DNA of 64,000 nucleotides from Pseudanabaena sp. FACHB-2040 (GTDB lineage: Bacteria; Cyanobacteriota; Cyanobacteriia; Phormidesmidales; Phormidesmidaceae). The translations under genes were made by a program, and so were the position numbers. Shown here one piece after another: positions 27,071 through 37,090 of this stretch (position 1 is its first letter; the number at the start of each line of letters is the position of its first letter). A model generated the notes under the pieces. It was not told where the DNA came from. It did not search any database and was given only the letters and a program-made list of their open reading frames with translations. The stretch is from positions 1 through 64,000 of the forward strand of contig NZ_JACJQO010000022.1 in assembly GCF_014696715.1 (NCBI RefSeq). The letters run 5' to 3'.

Positions 27071-29029
27071 TTAATCAATGGCTTCGTAATCGGCAGTCAC
27101 CGTCGCATCTAGATCAGAGCTATCGCTGGTGTCTGAATCATCATCTGCTATGCCATCAGTCCCCGTTCCGGCTACGGTCGCACCGACATAATCAGCCGAA
27201 TCATCATAGTCTTCCTGCCCGGTCTGCTCATACAGATTTGAGCCCACCGCAAACAGATTAGACTGGAGCGCTTCAATATGGTCTCGTAGTTCCTCTACAG
27301 AGATGGCGCGATTGGCCATTGCCGTTCGTAGCTGAGCCGCTTTTTCCTCAAGACCGGCCTTCAAGCTCTCATCCAAGAAGCTGCCATTGTCGCGAATAGT
27401 CGCTTCATAGCTGTAGAAGAGATTTTCTGCTCGGTTTTTCAGATCTACCAGCAGGCGGCGACGATCATCCTCATCCGCATACGTTTCAGCTTCCTGACGC
27501 ATACGTTCAACCTCATCACCATTGAGGCCACCCGTATTGGTAATCCGGATGCTTTGCTCTCGGGCCGTGCCTTTATCGCGAGCTGACACTTGCAAAATAC
27601 CGTCAGCGTCTATTTCAAAAGAAACCTCAATCTGAGGCACTCCACGCGGCGCTGGCGGAATACCCCGCAATTCGAACTTGCCCAGGCTCTTGTTGTCCTT
27701 AGCCATCGCCCGCTCACCCTGAAGCACATGGATCTCCACCGATGTTTGACCATCGGTTGCGGTTGAGAAGACCTGAGATTTGCTAGTCGGGATAGTAGTA
27801 TTGCGCTCAATCACCTTGGTAAAGACCTCACCTAAAGTCTCAATTCCCAAGGAAAGCGGGGTAACATCGAGGAGCAGCAGGTCTTTAACCTCCCCGCCTA
27901 AAACCCCCGCCTGGATTGAAGCCCCAAGGGCCACCGCTTCATCAGGATTGACCGAGCGATCAGGGGTTTTGCCGTTGAAATAGTCAGAAATCGCCTTCTG
28001 AACTGCTGGGATCCGGGTAGAGCCGCCGACTAGAAGAATGCGATCGATATCGTCGGGAGTCAGGTCTGCATCCTTGAGCGCCTGGGCCACCGGCTCAATC
28101 GTGGCCTTCACCAAAGACGCTGCTAGCTGCTCAAATTGAGACCGACTGAGGCTCGTTTCTAAGTGCTTAGGCCCCGTGTCATCAGCCGTAATAAAGGGCA
28201 GGTTAATGGAGGTAGAGGCCATGTTTGAAAGCTCAATTTTGGCTTTCTCAGCAGCTTCTCGAATCCGCTGCAGGGCCATGCGATCTTTCGAAAGATCGAT
28301 CCCTTCCTCAGTACGGAAGCTATTCGTCATCCATTCGACAATACAGTTATCGAAGTCATCTCCGCCAAGATGATTGTTGCCCGCCGTAGCCTTGACCTCA
28401 AAAACCCCGTCTCCTAACTGCAGGATAGACACATCAAAGGTGCCTCCACCCAAGTCAAAGACCAAGATCGTTTGATCTTGGTCCTGCTTATCTAGGCCAT
28501 AAGAGAGAGCCGCTGCCGTAGGCTCGTTAATGATCCGTAGAACCCCCAAGCCAGCAATCGTCCCAGCATCTTTAGTAGCCTGGCGTTGGGCATCGGTAAA
28601 GTAGGCGGGTACGGTGATAACGGCCTGGGTCACTTCTTCTCCTAAGTAAGCTTCTGCATCCTGCTTGAGCTTCTGCAGGATCATGGCAGAGATTTCTTGG
28701 GGCGTGAAGTTCTTACCTCGAATTTGCACATCAACCGTGGTGTCCCGGCCTTTTACGCAGACATAGGGGACACGGGAGCGTTCAGTTTCAGTGTCTTCCC
28801 AGCGACGTCCGATAAACCGTTTGATGCTGTAGACAGTATTTTCAGCGTTGGTAACTGCTTGCCGCTTAGCTAGCTGCCCAACCAAACGGTCACCATTTTT
28901 ACCAAAACCAACCATACTGGGGGTAGTACGCCCACCTTCAGTATTACTAATAACAACCGGCTTGCCGCCTTCTAAAACAGCAACACAGCTGTTGGTTGTG
29001 CCCAAATCAATCCCGATGACTTTACCCAT
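27071..29029 (-). CDS. dnaK: Chaperone DnaK (Hsp70)
   Basis: About 652 residues from ATG 29029 ([22 protein letters not shown]). The open frame extends 16 codons upstream, but this is the family start. Signature motifs are present: [36 protein letters not shown], the linker [16 protein letters not shown], and the substrate domain. The acidic C-terminal tail is Asp/Ser-rich ([24 protein letters not shown]) rather than the EEVD-like end of some homologues. Cyanobacteria often have several DnaK proteins; this one is the copy linked to grpE and dnaJ. No CIRCE element was seen upstream. Confidence 0.96.
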   Translation of the reverse strand: MGKVIGIDLGTTNSCVAVLEGGKPVVISNTEGGRTTPSMVGFGKNGDRLVGQLAKRQAVTNAENTVYSIKRFIGRRWEDTETERSRVPYVCVKGRDTTVDVQIRGKNFTPQEISAMILQKLKQDAEAYLGEEVTQAVITVPAYFTDAQRQATKDAGTIAGLGVLRIINEPTAAALSYGLDKQDQDQTILVFDLGGGTFDVSILQLGDGVFEVKATAGNNHLGGDDFDNCIVEWMTNSFRTEEGIDLSKDRMALQRIREAAEKAKIELSNMASTSINLPFITADDTGPKHLETSLSRSQFEQLAASLVKATIEPVAQALKDADLTPDDIDRILLVGGSTRIPAVQKAISDYFNGKTPDRSVNPDEAVALGASIQAGVLGGEVKDLLLLDVTPLSLGIETLGEVFTKVIERNTTIPTSKSQVFSTATDGQTSVEIHVLQGERAMAKDNKSLGKFELRGIPPAPRGVPQIEVSFEIDADGILQVSARDKGTAREQSIRITNTGGLNGDEVERMRQEAETYADEDDRRRLLVDLKNRAENLFYSYEATIRDNGSFLDESLKAGLEEKAAQLRTAMANRAISVEELRDHIEALQSNLFAVGSNLYEQTGQEDYDDSADYVGATVAGTGTDGIADDDSDTSDSSDLDATVTADYEAID

Positions 29030-29206
29030 AACTCGCGGTGCTATACAAATTCGGAGTAATCCCGGTACAGATGGCACCTCAAAGGTGACCCATCCTCTTC
29101 AAACGGCTCAACTTCTTGAAAGAAACTTAGCCATTTCGTAAATGGTTCCCTATTCGTTGAAAGAAATTACCCCTTTCATCAGGATCCTCTGCTCGAAGCT
29201 TGTAGT

Positions 29207-29956
29207 CTATTCTGCTGGGCTATCTTCACCTGAACTTGAACTTGCAGGCTCCGACTCGGGGGCCGCAGCTACCTTCACCATGGCATGTCGCAAGACCCGA
29301 TCGCCCAAGACATAGCCCCTGACGAACTCCTCTAGGACATGTCCCTCAGGCTGCGCATGGGTAGGCTCTCGCATTACAGCTTCATGCAGGTTGGGATCAA
29401 ACTCTTGACCTTCTGCCCGCATAGCAGATACGCCCAAACGCTTTAAGCAATCCACGAGCTGCTTGTAAACGCTTTGGTAGCTCTTGTGGATAGTCATTTC
29501 GGCCTCAGTTTGAGGCTTAATGTGGGACCGGGCCCGCTCGAAGTTATCAACGACTGGCAGCAGTTCGGTAACGGTGTTGCCTTTGATCTGAACTTCTAAG
29601 TCCTCTTTTTCCTTACTTGTCCGCTTGCGATAATTCTCAAAATCGGCGGCAATACGCATATACTGGCCGGTACGATCTTCTAGCTGTGCCTTGAGCCCTT
29701 CTATCTGGCGCTCTAAGTCAGCGACCGCTGAGGAATAGTCACCCCCTTGAGCAGTGCCTGCAGTTGACCCTGGATCGGCAGTCTCTTCAGCCATGACATA
29801 AACGTCTGCTTCAGCAGCATCGGAGGTCGATTCTAAGGGGTTACCCTCAAACTTGATGTCGATGGTGGCATCTTCCTCATGTAACTCTTCAATCTGCTGG
29901 GCAGATTCTGGAGAGGATACGTTGGGATTGTCAGTCCGATTTACGTCATCAATCAT
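29207..29956 (-). CDS. grpE: Nucleotide exchange factor GrpE
   Basis: The 249-residue protein has an acidic, low-complexity N-terminal ~80 residues. The long dimerising helix ([40 protein letters not shown]) follows, then the conserved [11 protein letters not shown] and the beta domain with [15 protein letters not shown] and [17 protein letters not shown]. GrpE releases ADP from DnaK. It is the first gene of the chaperone run, 177 bp before dnaK. Confidence 0.94.
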   Translation of the reverse strand: MIDDVNRTDNPNVSSPESAQQIEELHEEDATIDIKFEGNPLESTSDAAEADVYVMAEETADPGSTAGTAQGGDYSSAVADLERQIEGLKAQLEDRTGQYMRIAADFENYRKRTSKEKEDLEVQIKGNTVTELLPVVDNFERARSHIKPQTEAEMTIHKSYQSVYKQLVDCLKRLGVSAMRAEGQEFDPNLHEAVMREPTHAQPEGHVLEEFVRGYVLGDRVLRHAMVKVAAAPESEPASSSSGEDSPAE

Positions 29957-30400
29957 TGTGTCTGAGACCTGAATGGCTACACGTTACAACAGCATGGTTA
30001 TCCCACTTGACCCCGTCTGCTGTTAGCCAGGAATGCTGGTGGCCCAGCATGAGGAGCATAGGGTCAATGAGATATGGCTGCTACTAGCCTAGCGGCAAAT
30101 TGAGTATCTATATTAAGCTGCTGCCGGAAACAGGGCCACATTCTCTCCAAAGACAGGTTGCAGGCCATTATTTCAGGAATAGTTCGGCTGGCAGAGTTGG
30201 TGCAACACCAGAGGATGAGGCTATTATCAGGGACAGGAGCCATCTTGCTAAAGCAGTTGACATTAGTTACAGGATTCGACATCCGTCTTGGGGAAGCCAT
30301 CTAGATGCCGCAGCTGCTTATGTTAAGCAGAGTTAAAGCAACTGTAGGTAAACCCTTACTTTCTGGGCACATTTGTTAAGGATTTGTTGGCATCAGTGAT
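29957..30400. other. Gene-free spacer between divergent grpE and pilB
   Basis: This 444-bp spacer must hold promoters for grpE (minus) and pilB (plus). I see no CIRCE inverted repeat (TTAGCACTC-N9-GAGTGCTAA), tRNA or clear sigma70 pair. A 7-bp hairpin (ATGCTGG at 30033-30039 with CCAGCAT at 30044-30050) has no T tract and is of unknown meaning. Short open frames inside it have no recognisable product. Confidence 0.6.
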
Positions 30401-32395
30401 ATGACTAACTCCTCATCATCTCGGCGGGCGCTGGTTTTACAAAGAAGTTTTTCGCCTTTTGGCAACAAGCTGATCCAGGCCGGCTTTGTTGATTCCGACC
30501 AGATGCAGCAGGCGTTGGCCGAGAGCCGCAAATCGGGGCGATCGCTGACGGATGTGCTGGAGGCTTTGACGGGTCAGCAGCTTTCTCCAGAGCTGCTGCG
30601 CCAGTACAAGAAGCAGCAGCTCTTTGAACTAAAAATTCTATACGGCGTCGAATCTCTCGATCCGGAACTAGACGACATTTCAACCACCCACGTCACCCAG
30701 CTAATCGACAGGCTGATTCCGGTAGACGTTTGCCGTCGGCATCAGCTAGTGCCCTTGTCCCACACGGAGGGAGAAGCAGGATCTGTCCTGGTGGCAATGG
30801 TTGATCCTGAGAACCTTGAGGCTCAAGACGATTTGAACCGAATTCTGCGGCCTCAGAACCTGAAGCTGCGGCGCATGGTGGTGACTGTTGAAGACTACCA
30901 GCGGCTCATCTCCTCCTATCTTGACGAAGCTGTTGCCCGGCAGAAGAAGGAAGAGTTTGAGCAGGCCGTCGATGTTAAAAGCGACCTAGAGGAGCTTGAC
31001 GTTGGGGGGTTAGAAGAGGTCATCGACGGCGAGGCTGACCTAGGAGAGGCTTTGAAGGATGCTGGCGCTGCTCCTGTCATTGCGCTGGTTAACAAAATTC
31101 TGGTGAAGGCGCTGCAGGAAGGGGTCTCTGATATTCACGTGGAACCCCAGGAAGAGTTTTTGCGGGTGCGCTTCCGTAAGGACGGGGTGCTGCGAGAAGC
31201 TCTGCCAAAAATGCCGAAGAAGATTATTCAGGCGGTTACTGCTCGCTTTAAGATCATTGCCGAACTTGATATTGCTGAGCGCAGAGTACCTCAGGATGGC
31301 CGGATTCGTCGGGTTTTTCAGGGCCGCAAGGTAGACTTCCGGGTCAGCACACTGCCCAGCCGCTGTGGCGAGAAGGTTGTCCTGCGAATTTTGGATAACG
31401 AATCGACCCAGCTTGGACTGGATAAGATGATCACCGATGCCGCAACATTGCGGATTGTGCAGGATATGGCTTCGCGGCCCTATGGCCTGATTTTGGTGAC
31501 GGGACCAACCGGATCGGGCAAAACCACAACCCTGTACTCAGTGCTCTCAGAACGCAACGACCCTGGCGTTAATATCAGCACTGCTGAAGACCCGATTGAG
31601 TACACCCTGCCCGGCCTGACTCAGGTGCAGGTAATTCGCGAAAAGGGCATGAACTTTGCCTCCATTCTGCGAGCCTTTTTGCGGCAGGACCCGGACGTGA
31701 TTCTGGTGGGTGAAACCCGTGACCCGGAAACGGCCAAGACAGCCATCGAAGCAGCCTTGACCGGACACCTGGTACTAACCACACTGCACACTAATGATGC
31801 GGCGGGTGCGATCGCACGTCTCGACGAGATGGGTGTTGAGTCCTTCATGGTATCGAGTGCCCTGATTGGCGTCCTGGCTCAGCGTCTGATGCGCAAAGTG
31901 TGTTCAGAGTGCCGAGTTGCCTATCATCCCAACCAAGAGGAACTGGCTCACTTTGGCCTTAGTGCTTCCAGCGAGACAGACGTCACTTTCTACAAAGCCA
32001 ACCACGTCGAGGACATGGAGGCAGCCAAACGAGATGGCTCTCTCTGTGCCACCTGTCAAGGCATCGGCTACAAAGGCCGAGTTGGCGTATATGAGGTGAT
32101 GCGAGTGACAGAAAGGCTACAGAAGCTGATTTCTGAAGGCGCTCCCACCGAGCACATCAAAGAGGTTGCCGTTGAAGAAGGAATGCAAACGCTATTGGCC
32201 TATAGCCTGAATCTGGTCAGACAAGGCTACACCACGCTTGATGAAGTCGAGCGGGTGACCTTTACAGACACTGGCCTAGAAGCAGAGTTAAAGTCCAAGC
32301 GCAAGGCATCTCTGACCTGCTCATGCTGTGCTGCCCAGCTCAAACAGGAGTGGCTGGACTGCCCTTACTGTCTCACCGCCCGCTTCCAAGACTAA
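30401..32395 (+). CDS. pilB: Type IV pilus extension ATPase PilB
   Basis: The 664-residue GspE/PilB-family ATPase has an N-terminal MshEN-type domain (about 15-180). The catalytic core carries Walker A GPTGSGKTTT (about 367), an Asp box, Walker B (ILVGETRDPETAKTAIEAALTGH) and a His box (LTTLHTNDAAGAI). A zinc-binding tetracysteine follows (CSECRVAY...CATCQGIG). A second C-terminal Cys cluster (CSCC...CPYC, last 25 residues) forms a likely zinc ribbon. In Synechocystis the PilB1 C-terminus binds Hfq. PilB powers pilus extension for phototactic motility and DNA uptake. It is the first gene of a pilB-pilT-pilC set. Confidence 0.95.
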   Translation: MTNSSSSRRALVLQRSFSPFGNKLIQAGFVDSDQMQQALAESRKSGRSLTDVLEALTGQQLSPELLRQYKKQQLFELKILYGVESLDPELDDISTTHVTQLIDRLIPVDVCRRHQLVPLSHTEGEAGSVLVAMVDPENLEAQDDLNRILRPQNLKLRRMVVTVEDYQRLISSYLDEAVARQKKEEFEQAVDVKSDLEELDVGGLEEVIDGEADLGEALKDAGAAPVIALVNKILVKALQEGVSDIHVEPQEEFLRVRFRKDGVLREALPKMPKKIIQAVTARFKIIAELDIAERRVPQDGRIRRVFQGRKVDFRVSTLPSRCGEKVVLRILDNESTQLGLDKMITDAATLRIVQDMASRPYGLILVTGPTGSGKTTTLYSVLSERNDPGVNISTAEDPIEYTLPGLTQVQVIREKGMNFASILRAFLRQDPDVILVGETRDPETAKTAIEAALTGHLVLTTLHTNDAAGAIARLDEMGVESFMVSSALIGVLAQRLMRKVCSECRVAYHPNQEELAHFGLSASSETDVTFYKANHVEDMEAAKRDGSLCATCQGIGYKGRVGVYEVMRVTERLQKLISEGAPTEHIKEVAVEEGMQTLLAYSLNLVRQGYTTLDEVERVTFTDTGLEAELKSKRKASLTCSCCAAQLKQEWLDCPYCLTARFQD

Positions 32396-32497
32396 ATCTC
32401 CAAGCCCCAATCGTGATTTGGGTGACAGCCTAATTGCTGCTTTGGGGCATGCTGAAAACTAAGCTCAATGCAACTACACGTGACTTGAGGTGGCTCT

Positions 32498-33616
32498 ATG
32501 GAACTGATGATTGAAGATCTGATGGAGGAGGTAATTGAGCGGGGCGGGTCTGACCTGCACCTCTCCGCCGGCTTACCTCCCTACATCCGGATCAGCGGCA
32601 AGCTCACCCCGACCGAGCATGAGCCCATGACAGCCGAAGCCTGCCAGCGGCTGATTTTCCAAATGCTCAACAACACCCAGCGCAAGACCCTAGAGCAGAC
32701 CTGGGAGTTGGACTGCTCCTACGGCGTCAAAGGGCTGGCCCGGTTCCGGGTCAACGTTTACAAAGATCGGGGTACCTACGCTGCCTGTTTGCGAGCGCTT
32801 AGCTCCAAAATTCCCAGCATGGAGATGTTGGGCTTGCCCAATATTGTTCGGGAGCTTTCAGAAAAGCCAAGAGGACTCATTTTGGTGACGGGGCCTACCG
32901 GTTCGGGTAAGTCTACAACCCTGGCCTCGATGATTAACAACATCAACCTGACTCGGCCGGAGCACATCCTCACCATCGAAGACCCGATCGAGTTTATCTA
33001 CGAACCCCACAAAAGCCTGATTCACCAACGGCAGATTGGTGAAGACACCAAGAGCTTCTCTAATGCACTGCGGGCAGCCCTGCGGGAAGACCCTGACGTC
33101 GTTCTGGTAGGCGAAATGCGGGACCTAGAGACCATCTCCCTCGCAGTTTCAGCAGCAGAAACAGGTCACCTCGTCTTTGGCACGCTGCACACTAGTTCAG
33201 CTGCTCAGACTGTTGACCGGATGGTAGACGTTTTCCCTCCGGACCAACAGCAGCAGGTACGGGTGCAGCTTTCCAACTCTCTGGTAGCGGTCTTGAGCCA
33301 AACCCTGGTACCCAGACACAATCCGAAGCCCGGTGAGTTTGGCCGTATCATGGCTCAGGAGATCATGGTGGTCACGCCCGCTATCTCCAACCTGATTCGG
33401 GAAGGAAAAACGGCACAGATTTATGGCGCTATTCAGACCGGCGGCAAACTGGGCATGCAGACGCTAGAGAAAGTGCTGGCCGACCTTTACAAGGCAGGCA
33501 GCATTTCCTTTGATTCTGCGATGACAAAGACCTCTCGCCCAGACGAACTGCAGCGGCTCATTGGCTCCGGACCAGCCCCTACGGCAGCCGGTCAAAAAGT
33601 AGCAGCCCGACACTAA
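32498..33616 (+). CDS. pilT: Type IV pilus retraction ATPase PilT
   Basis: The 372-residue protein has the N-terminal PAS-like domain (GSDLHLSAGLPPYIRISGKL), Walker A GPTGSGKST (about 131-139), Asp box (TIEDPIEFIYEP), Walker B (VVLVGEMRDLETI) and His boxes (ETGHLVFGTLHTSSA). The AIRNLIRE-like motif typical of PilT is present as AISNLIREGK. PilT depolymerises pili. It is 102 bp after pilB; the two adjacent ATPases and the following pilC form the motor module. Confidence 0.95.
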   Translation: MELMIEDLMEEVIERGGSDLHLSAGLPPYIRISGKLTPTEHEPMTAEACQRLIFQMLNNTQRKTLEQTWELDCSYGVKGLARFRVNVYKDRGTYAACLRALSSKIPSMEMLGLPNIVRELSEKPRGLILVTGPTGSGKSTTLASMINNINLTRPEHILTIEDPIEFIYEPHKSLIHQRQIGEDTKSFSNALRAALREDPDVVLVGEMRDLETISLAVSAAETGHLVFGTLHTSSAAQTVDRMVDVFPPDQQQQVRVQLSNSLVAVLSQTLVPRHNPKPGEFGRIMAQEIMVVTPAISNLIREGKTAQIYGAIQTGGKLGMQTLEKVLADLYKAGSISFDSAMTKTSRPDELQRLIGSGPAPTAAGQKVAARH

Positions 33617-33877
33617 ACCCCAATAATCGGCCTGTCTGCCAACACCAGGCAAGCCGTTAGCGGAAGGAGAGCAAACTAGCAATGTCTGCTCTCCTCCCCC
33701 TGCCACCTTTGCAACCCTCAAGCTGTTGTTGCGGCTGTTGCTACGGCCTCAACCGTGTTTTCTCCGCAGGGAACTGCAGGAGCACTTTTAGAGATTCTGT
33801 GTTAGCGTTTCAGCGATCTTTCGCAAGCTACTCAGGCATTCTCTTCCGTTCATTACCTACGAAAGTACCGTTGAACC

Positions 33878-35098
33878 ATGCCTACCTACGTTGCAACAGG
33901 CCGTGACACGTTGGGAAATCAGCGCCGGGAACGGGTCTCAGCCGCTAACCCCAACGAAGCCAGAAATTTACTGAAGGACCAGGGCCTTTACGTCCAGGAT
34001 CTGCAGGAAGAACGAGGTTTTAATATCGACTTCCAGGATCTGCAGACGGCGATGACCAAGGTGTCGGTGAAGGATAAGGCCATCTTTTCCCGACAGTTTG
34101 CTGCGCTGGTCAATGCTGGGGTCGCTTTGGTGCGCGGGCTCGGGGTGCTCTCTGATGAATGCCCTAACCCTAAGCTGAAAAAGGCGCTACTCGAGATTAA
34201 CGCAGACGTGCAGCAGGGAACCAATCTCTCGGACGCAATGCGGAAGCACCCTTCCTGCTTTGACAACCTCTACGTTGCCCTGATCCAGGCTGGTGAGGTT
34301 GGCGGTGTGCTAGACGAGGTGCTGAACCGGCTAGCTAAGCTGCTAGAAGACCTGAACCGCTTGCAGAACCAGATCAAGGCAGCGATGGCCTACCCGGTTA
34401 CGGTCGGCATTTTGGCCGTCGTGATTTTCTTGGCCATGTGTATGTTCCTGCTGCCCATCTTTGCTGACATGTTTGCTCAGTTTGATGCGGAGCTACCGGT
34501 CTTTACCCAGATGCTGCTGATGATCAGTGGCTTTTTGCGGCAGTGGTACAACTGGGTAATCACGATTGCCGTAATCAGTGCTGCGACCTTTGCCTACAGA
34601 CGCTACTATGCGACACCGACGGGCCGCCGCAACATGGACCGCTTTTTCCTGAAGATGCCCCTTTTTGGTGATCTGATTCAAAAGACGGCAACTGCGCGCT
34701 TTTGCCGCACTTTTGGCTCCCTATCTCGTTCTGGGGTGCCTATCTTGACGTCGCTGGAGATCGTTCGAGATACCGCCGGAAACCAGGTCATTGCCGATGC
34801 TGTCGATGAGGCTCGCAAGGAAATTCAGACCGGCGGCATGATCAGCCTAGCGCTCCAGCAGCACAAGGTCTTTCCGGTAATGGCTATTCAGATGATTAGC
34901 ATTGGTGAGGAAACCGGAGAGCTAGACGCAATGCTAATGAAGGTGGCTGACTTTTATGAGGACGAAGTTGAACAAGCGGTAAAAGCGCTGACTAGCATTA
35001 TGGAGCCGCTGATGATCATGGTCCTAGGGGGCATGGTCGGCTCAATTCTAGTCGGAATGTACTTGCCCATGTTCAAAATCATGGATGTGGTTCAGTAA
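33878..35098 (+). CDS. pilC: Type IV pilus inner-membrane platform protein PilC
   Basis: The 406-residue protein has two repeated GspF domains (IFSRQFAALVNAGVALVRGLGVL at about 70 and RFCRTFGSLSRSGVPILTSLEIV at about 275). Three membrane regions are near 170-195, 220-242 and 375-400. The repeated pattern LYVALIQAGEVGGVLDEVLNRLA and MISIGEETGELDAMLMKVADFYE is diagnostic. PilC couples PilB/PilT to pilin assembly. A 261-bp spacer separates it from pilT, and a rho-independent terminator ends the set. Confidence 0.95.
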   Translation: MPTYVATGRDTLGNQRRERVSAANPNEARNLLKDQGLYVQDLQEERGFNIDFQDLQTAMTKVSVKDKAIFSRQFAALVNAGVALVRGLGVLSDECPNPKLKKALLEINADVQQGTNLSDAMRKHPSCFDNLYVALIQAGEVGGVLDEVLNRLAKLLEDLNRLQNQIKAAMAYPVTVGILAVVIFLAMCMFLLPIFADMFAQFDAELPVFTQMLLMISGFLRQWYNWVITIAVISAATFAYRRYYATPTGRRNMDRFFLKMPLFGDLIQKTATARFCRTFGSLSRSGVPILTSLEIVRDTAGNQVIADAVDEARKEIQTGGMISLALQQHKVFPVMAIQMISIGEETGELDAMLMKVADFYEDEVEQAVKALTSIMEPLMIMVLGGMVGSILVGMYLPMFKIMDVVQ

Positions 35099-35147
35099 GC
35101 TCCTGAGCCCTAAACTCTGCCGCTCAATTCTGTTGCATTGAAAAGCT

Positions 35148-35180
35148 AAAAGGCGTACTGCAGTTGCAGTGCGCCTTTTT
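35148..35180 (+). terminator. Rho-independent terminator after pilC
   Basis: AAAGGCGTACTGCA and TGCAGTGCGCCTTT form a stem with one mismatch and a short loop, followed by a T run (TTTTTC). It lies 50 bp after the pilC stop and before the convergent ABC transporter gene, whose 3' end it may also serve. Confidence 0.75.
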
Positions 35181-35219
35181 CAAGGTTTCACGGGACCGAG
35201 GCCGGGGAGCAGTAACAGA

Positions 35220-36968
35220 CTACTGCAGCACTGAGGCCAGCTGATGCTGCTCCCAGAGAGAACGGTACAGACCACCTTGAGCCATGAGCTGATCGTGAGA
35301 CCCGACCTGTAAAATGTGGCCCTGATCCATCACCAGGATGCGGTCAGCCGTGGCAGCAGCAGACATCTGATGTGAGATAAAGATCACAGTTTTTTGCAGC
35401 GTACCCTCAGAAAGTGACTGCAAAATTGCGGTTGCAGTGCGGTTGTCAACGCTGGAGAGGGCATCGTCTAGCACCAGGATAGGAGCATCGACGAGTAAAG
35501 CTCGGGCCAGGGCCGTTCGCTGTCGCTGCCCGCCAGAGAGGGTAATGCCCCGTTCTCCCACAATGGTTTTGTATCGCTGCGGAAAATTTAGAATTTCTTG
35601 GTCAATTTCGGCCTGCTTAGCCGCTAGTTCGACCTCTGGCAGCTCGCTGAGCGGATCCCCATAACGGATGTTGTTCTGGATGCTGGTGCTAAACAGGAAG
35701 CTGTCTTGCGGCACATAGGCAATGGCCCGACGCAAATCTGCCAGGGCGATTTGTGTGATGTCTTGACCGTCTAGGAACAGCTGACCGGGCTGGATGTTGA
35801 GCAGGCGGGGCAGGGCATTGGCCAGGGTGGATTTGCCTGAGCCTATAGGTCCTACGATCGCAACTGTTTCTCCCGGATAGAGGGTGAAATTTACCCCGTT
35901 TAAGGCGGGGCCGTTACTGCCTGGATAGGTATAGCTTAGGTTGTGGGCTTCTAGGCGACCTTTGACCTGGTCGACGGGCAGACTGAGCGCTGTGGGCGCG
36001 GTTTGAATCTGCGGCACTGCGTCAAGAATGGCTTCTACTCGGTCAATGCTCACTTCGCCACGCTGGTAGGCGGTAATGGTGAACCCTAACAGGGCAGTGG
36101 GGAAGACGAGACGCTCGACATAGAGAATGAGAGCCACAAAATCGCCTACGGTAAGTAGGCCGTCTGCGATCGCACCCGCCCCCGTTGCTAAAATGACCAG
36201 CAAACTGATGCTGGCTAAGCCCCCCAGCAGGGGAAACAGGGTGTTGCGGGTACGGGCTAGCGTCAGGTTGGCGTTGAGCAGACGCTGGTTGAGGTTTTCA
36301 AAGGCTCGCTGTTCGTTTTGCTCCTGGGCATAAATCTTGATCAGGGAGATGCCGCTCATGTCCTCCTGGATCAGATCGCTTAGGCGAGAAAGTTGTTCTT
36401 GTACCTCTATCTGTTCGGTGCGCAGTCGCTGACTAAACAGCTGCACCAGCACCAGCATCAGCGGATAAACTGCCAGCGCCACCAAGGTCAGCCGTACATT
36501 AATCGACAGCATAACTGGCACGGTCAGGGCGTAGGCAAAAACCGTGTTAGCCAGACTCAAAATGGCAAAGCCTAGCAGCCGTCGAATATTATCAACGTCG
36601 CTAGTCGCTCGGCTAATCAGTTCACCAGCGGTGTTGCGGGCAAAGTAAGCCGGATCTAGGGTTAGAAGATGCGTAAAGATGCGCTGCTTGAGGTCAAACT
36701 CGACCTGACGGCCTACGCCAAACAGCAAAATTCGAGAGGCCATGCGGATGAACAGCATTACGGTTGCCAGCAGCAGCACCAGCATGACGTAATACAGCAC
36801 CCGATTGAAGCTGAAGGTAACCTGGAGGTCATCAATGCCGTTGCGGATCAGCAGCGGAATCCAGACACCTACGATGTTGACAATCAAGAGGGCAAAGATA
36901 CCTAAGGCCGCAGTGGGCCAGTGGGGCCGCAGGTAGGTGCCCAGTTTCTGCAGTTGCGATCGCGCCAT
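35220..36968 (-). CDS. ABC exporter half-transporter (TMD-NBD fusion)
   Basis: The 582-residue protein has an N-terminal six-helix exporter domain (about 15-310) and a C-terminal ATPase domain. Motifs seen are Walker A GPIGSGKST, Q-loop YVPQDSFLF, signature LSGGQRQR and H-loop ISHQMS. Walker B reads LVLDDALSSVD: the usual catalytic Glu is Asp. That substitution is typical of the degenerate half of heterodimeric exporters (for example MdlA/BmrC/TM287 type). It probably pairs with a second half-transporter encoded elsewhere. Substrate unknown; lipids or drugs are typical for the family. Confidence 0.88.
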   Translation of the reverse strand: MARSQLQKLGTYLRPHWPTAALGIFALLIVNIVGVWIPLLIRNGIDDLQVTFSFNRVLYYVMLVLLLATVMLFIRMASRILLFGVGRQVEFDLKQRIFTHLLTLDPAYFARNTAGELISRATSDVDNIRRLLGFAILSLANTVFAYALTVPVMLSINVRLTLVALAVYPLMLVLVQLFSQRLRTEQIEVQEQLSRLSDLIQEDMSGISLIKIYAQEQNEQRAFENLNQRLLNANLTLARTRNTLFPLLGGLASISLLVILATGAGAIADGLLTVGDFVALILYVERLVFPTALLGFTITAYQRGEVSIDRVEAILDAVPQIQTAPTALSLPVDQVKGRLEAHNLSYTYPGSNGPALNGVNFTLYPGETVAIVGPIGSGKSTLANALPRLLNIQPGQLFLDGQDITQIALADLRRAIAYVPQDSFLFSTSIQNNIRYGDPLSELPEVELAAKQAEIDQEILNFPQRYKTIVGERGITLSGGQRQRTALARALLVDAPILVLDDALSSVDNRTATAILQSLSEGTLQKTVIFISHQMSAAATADRILVMDQGHILQVGSHDQLMAQGGLYRSLWEQHQLASVLQ

Positions 36969-37090
36969 AGTTTCTGCCTTGTCTGCTCTCTTATCCTAGA
37001 CGAATTCGAAAAACAGTCTAAAAGAGCACAAATGCAGTCAGCATCGATCCCCCGCTGGAGGCCGACAACAGCGCGATACGTAAGGCGGAT

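Noticed and set aside
30100-30336. 78-residue frame in the grpE-pilB spacer
   Set aside because: No family resemblance and not supported by context; treated as spacer.
29030-30400. CIRCE heat-shock element ahead of dnaK or grpE
   Set aside because: No TTAGCACTC-N9-GAGTGCTAA repeat is present in either spacer.
33682-33906. 74-residue frame between pilT and pilC
   Set aside because: Cys/Leu-rich low-information sequence that overlaps the secure pilC start; no ribosome binding site of note.
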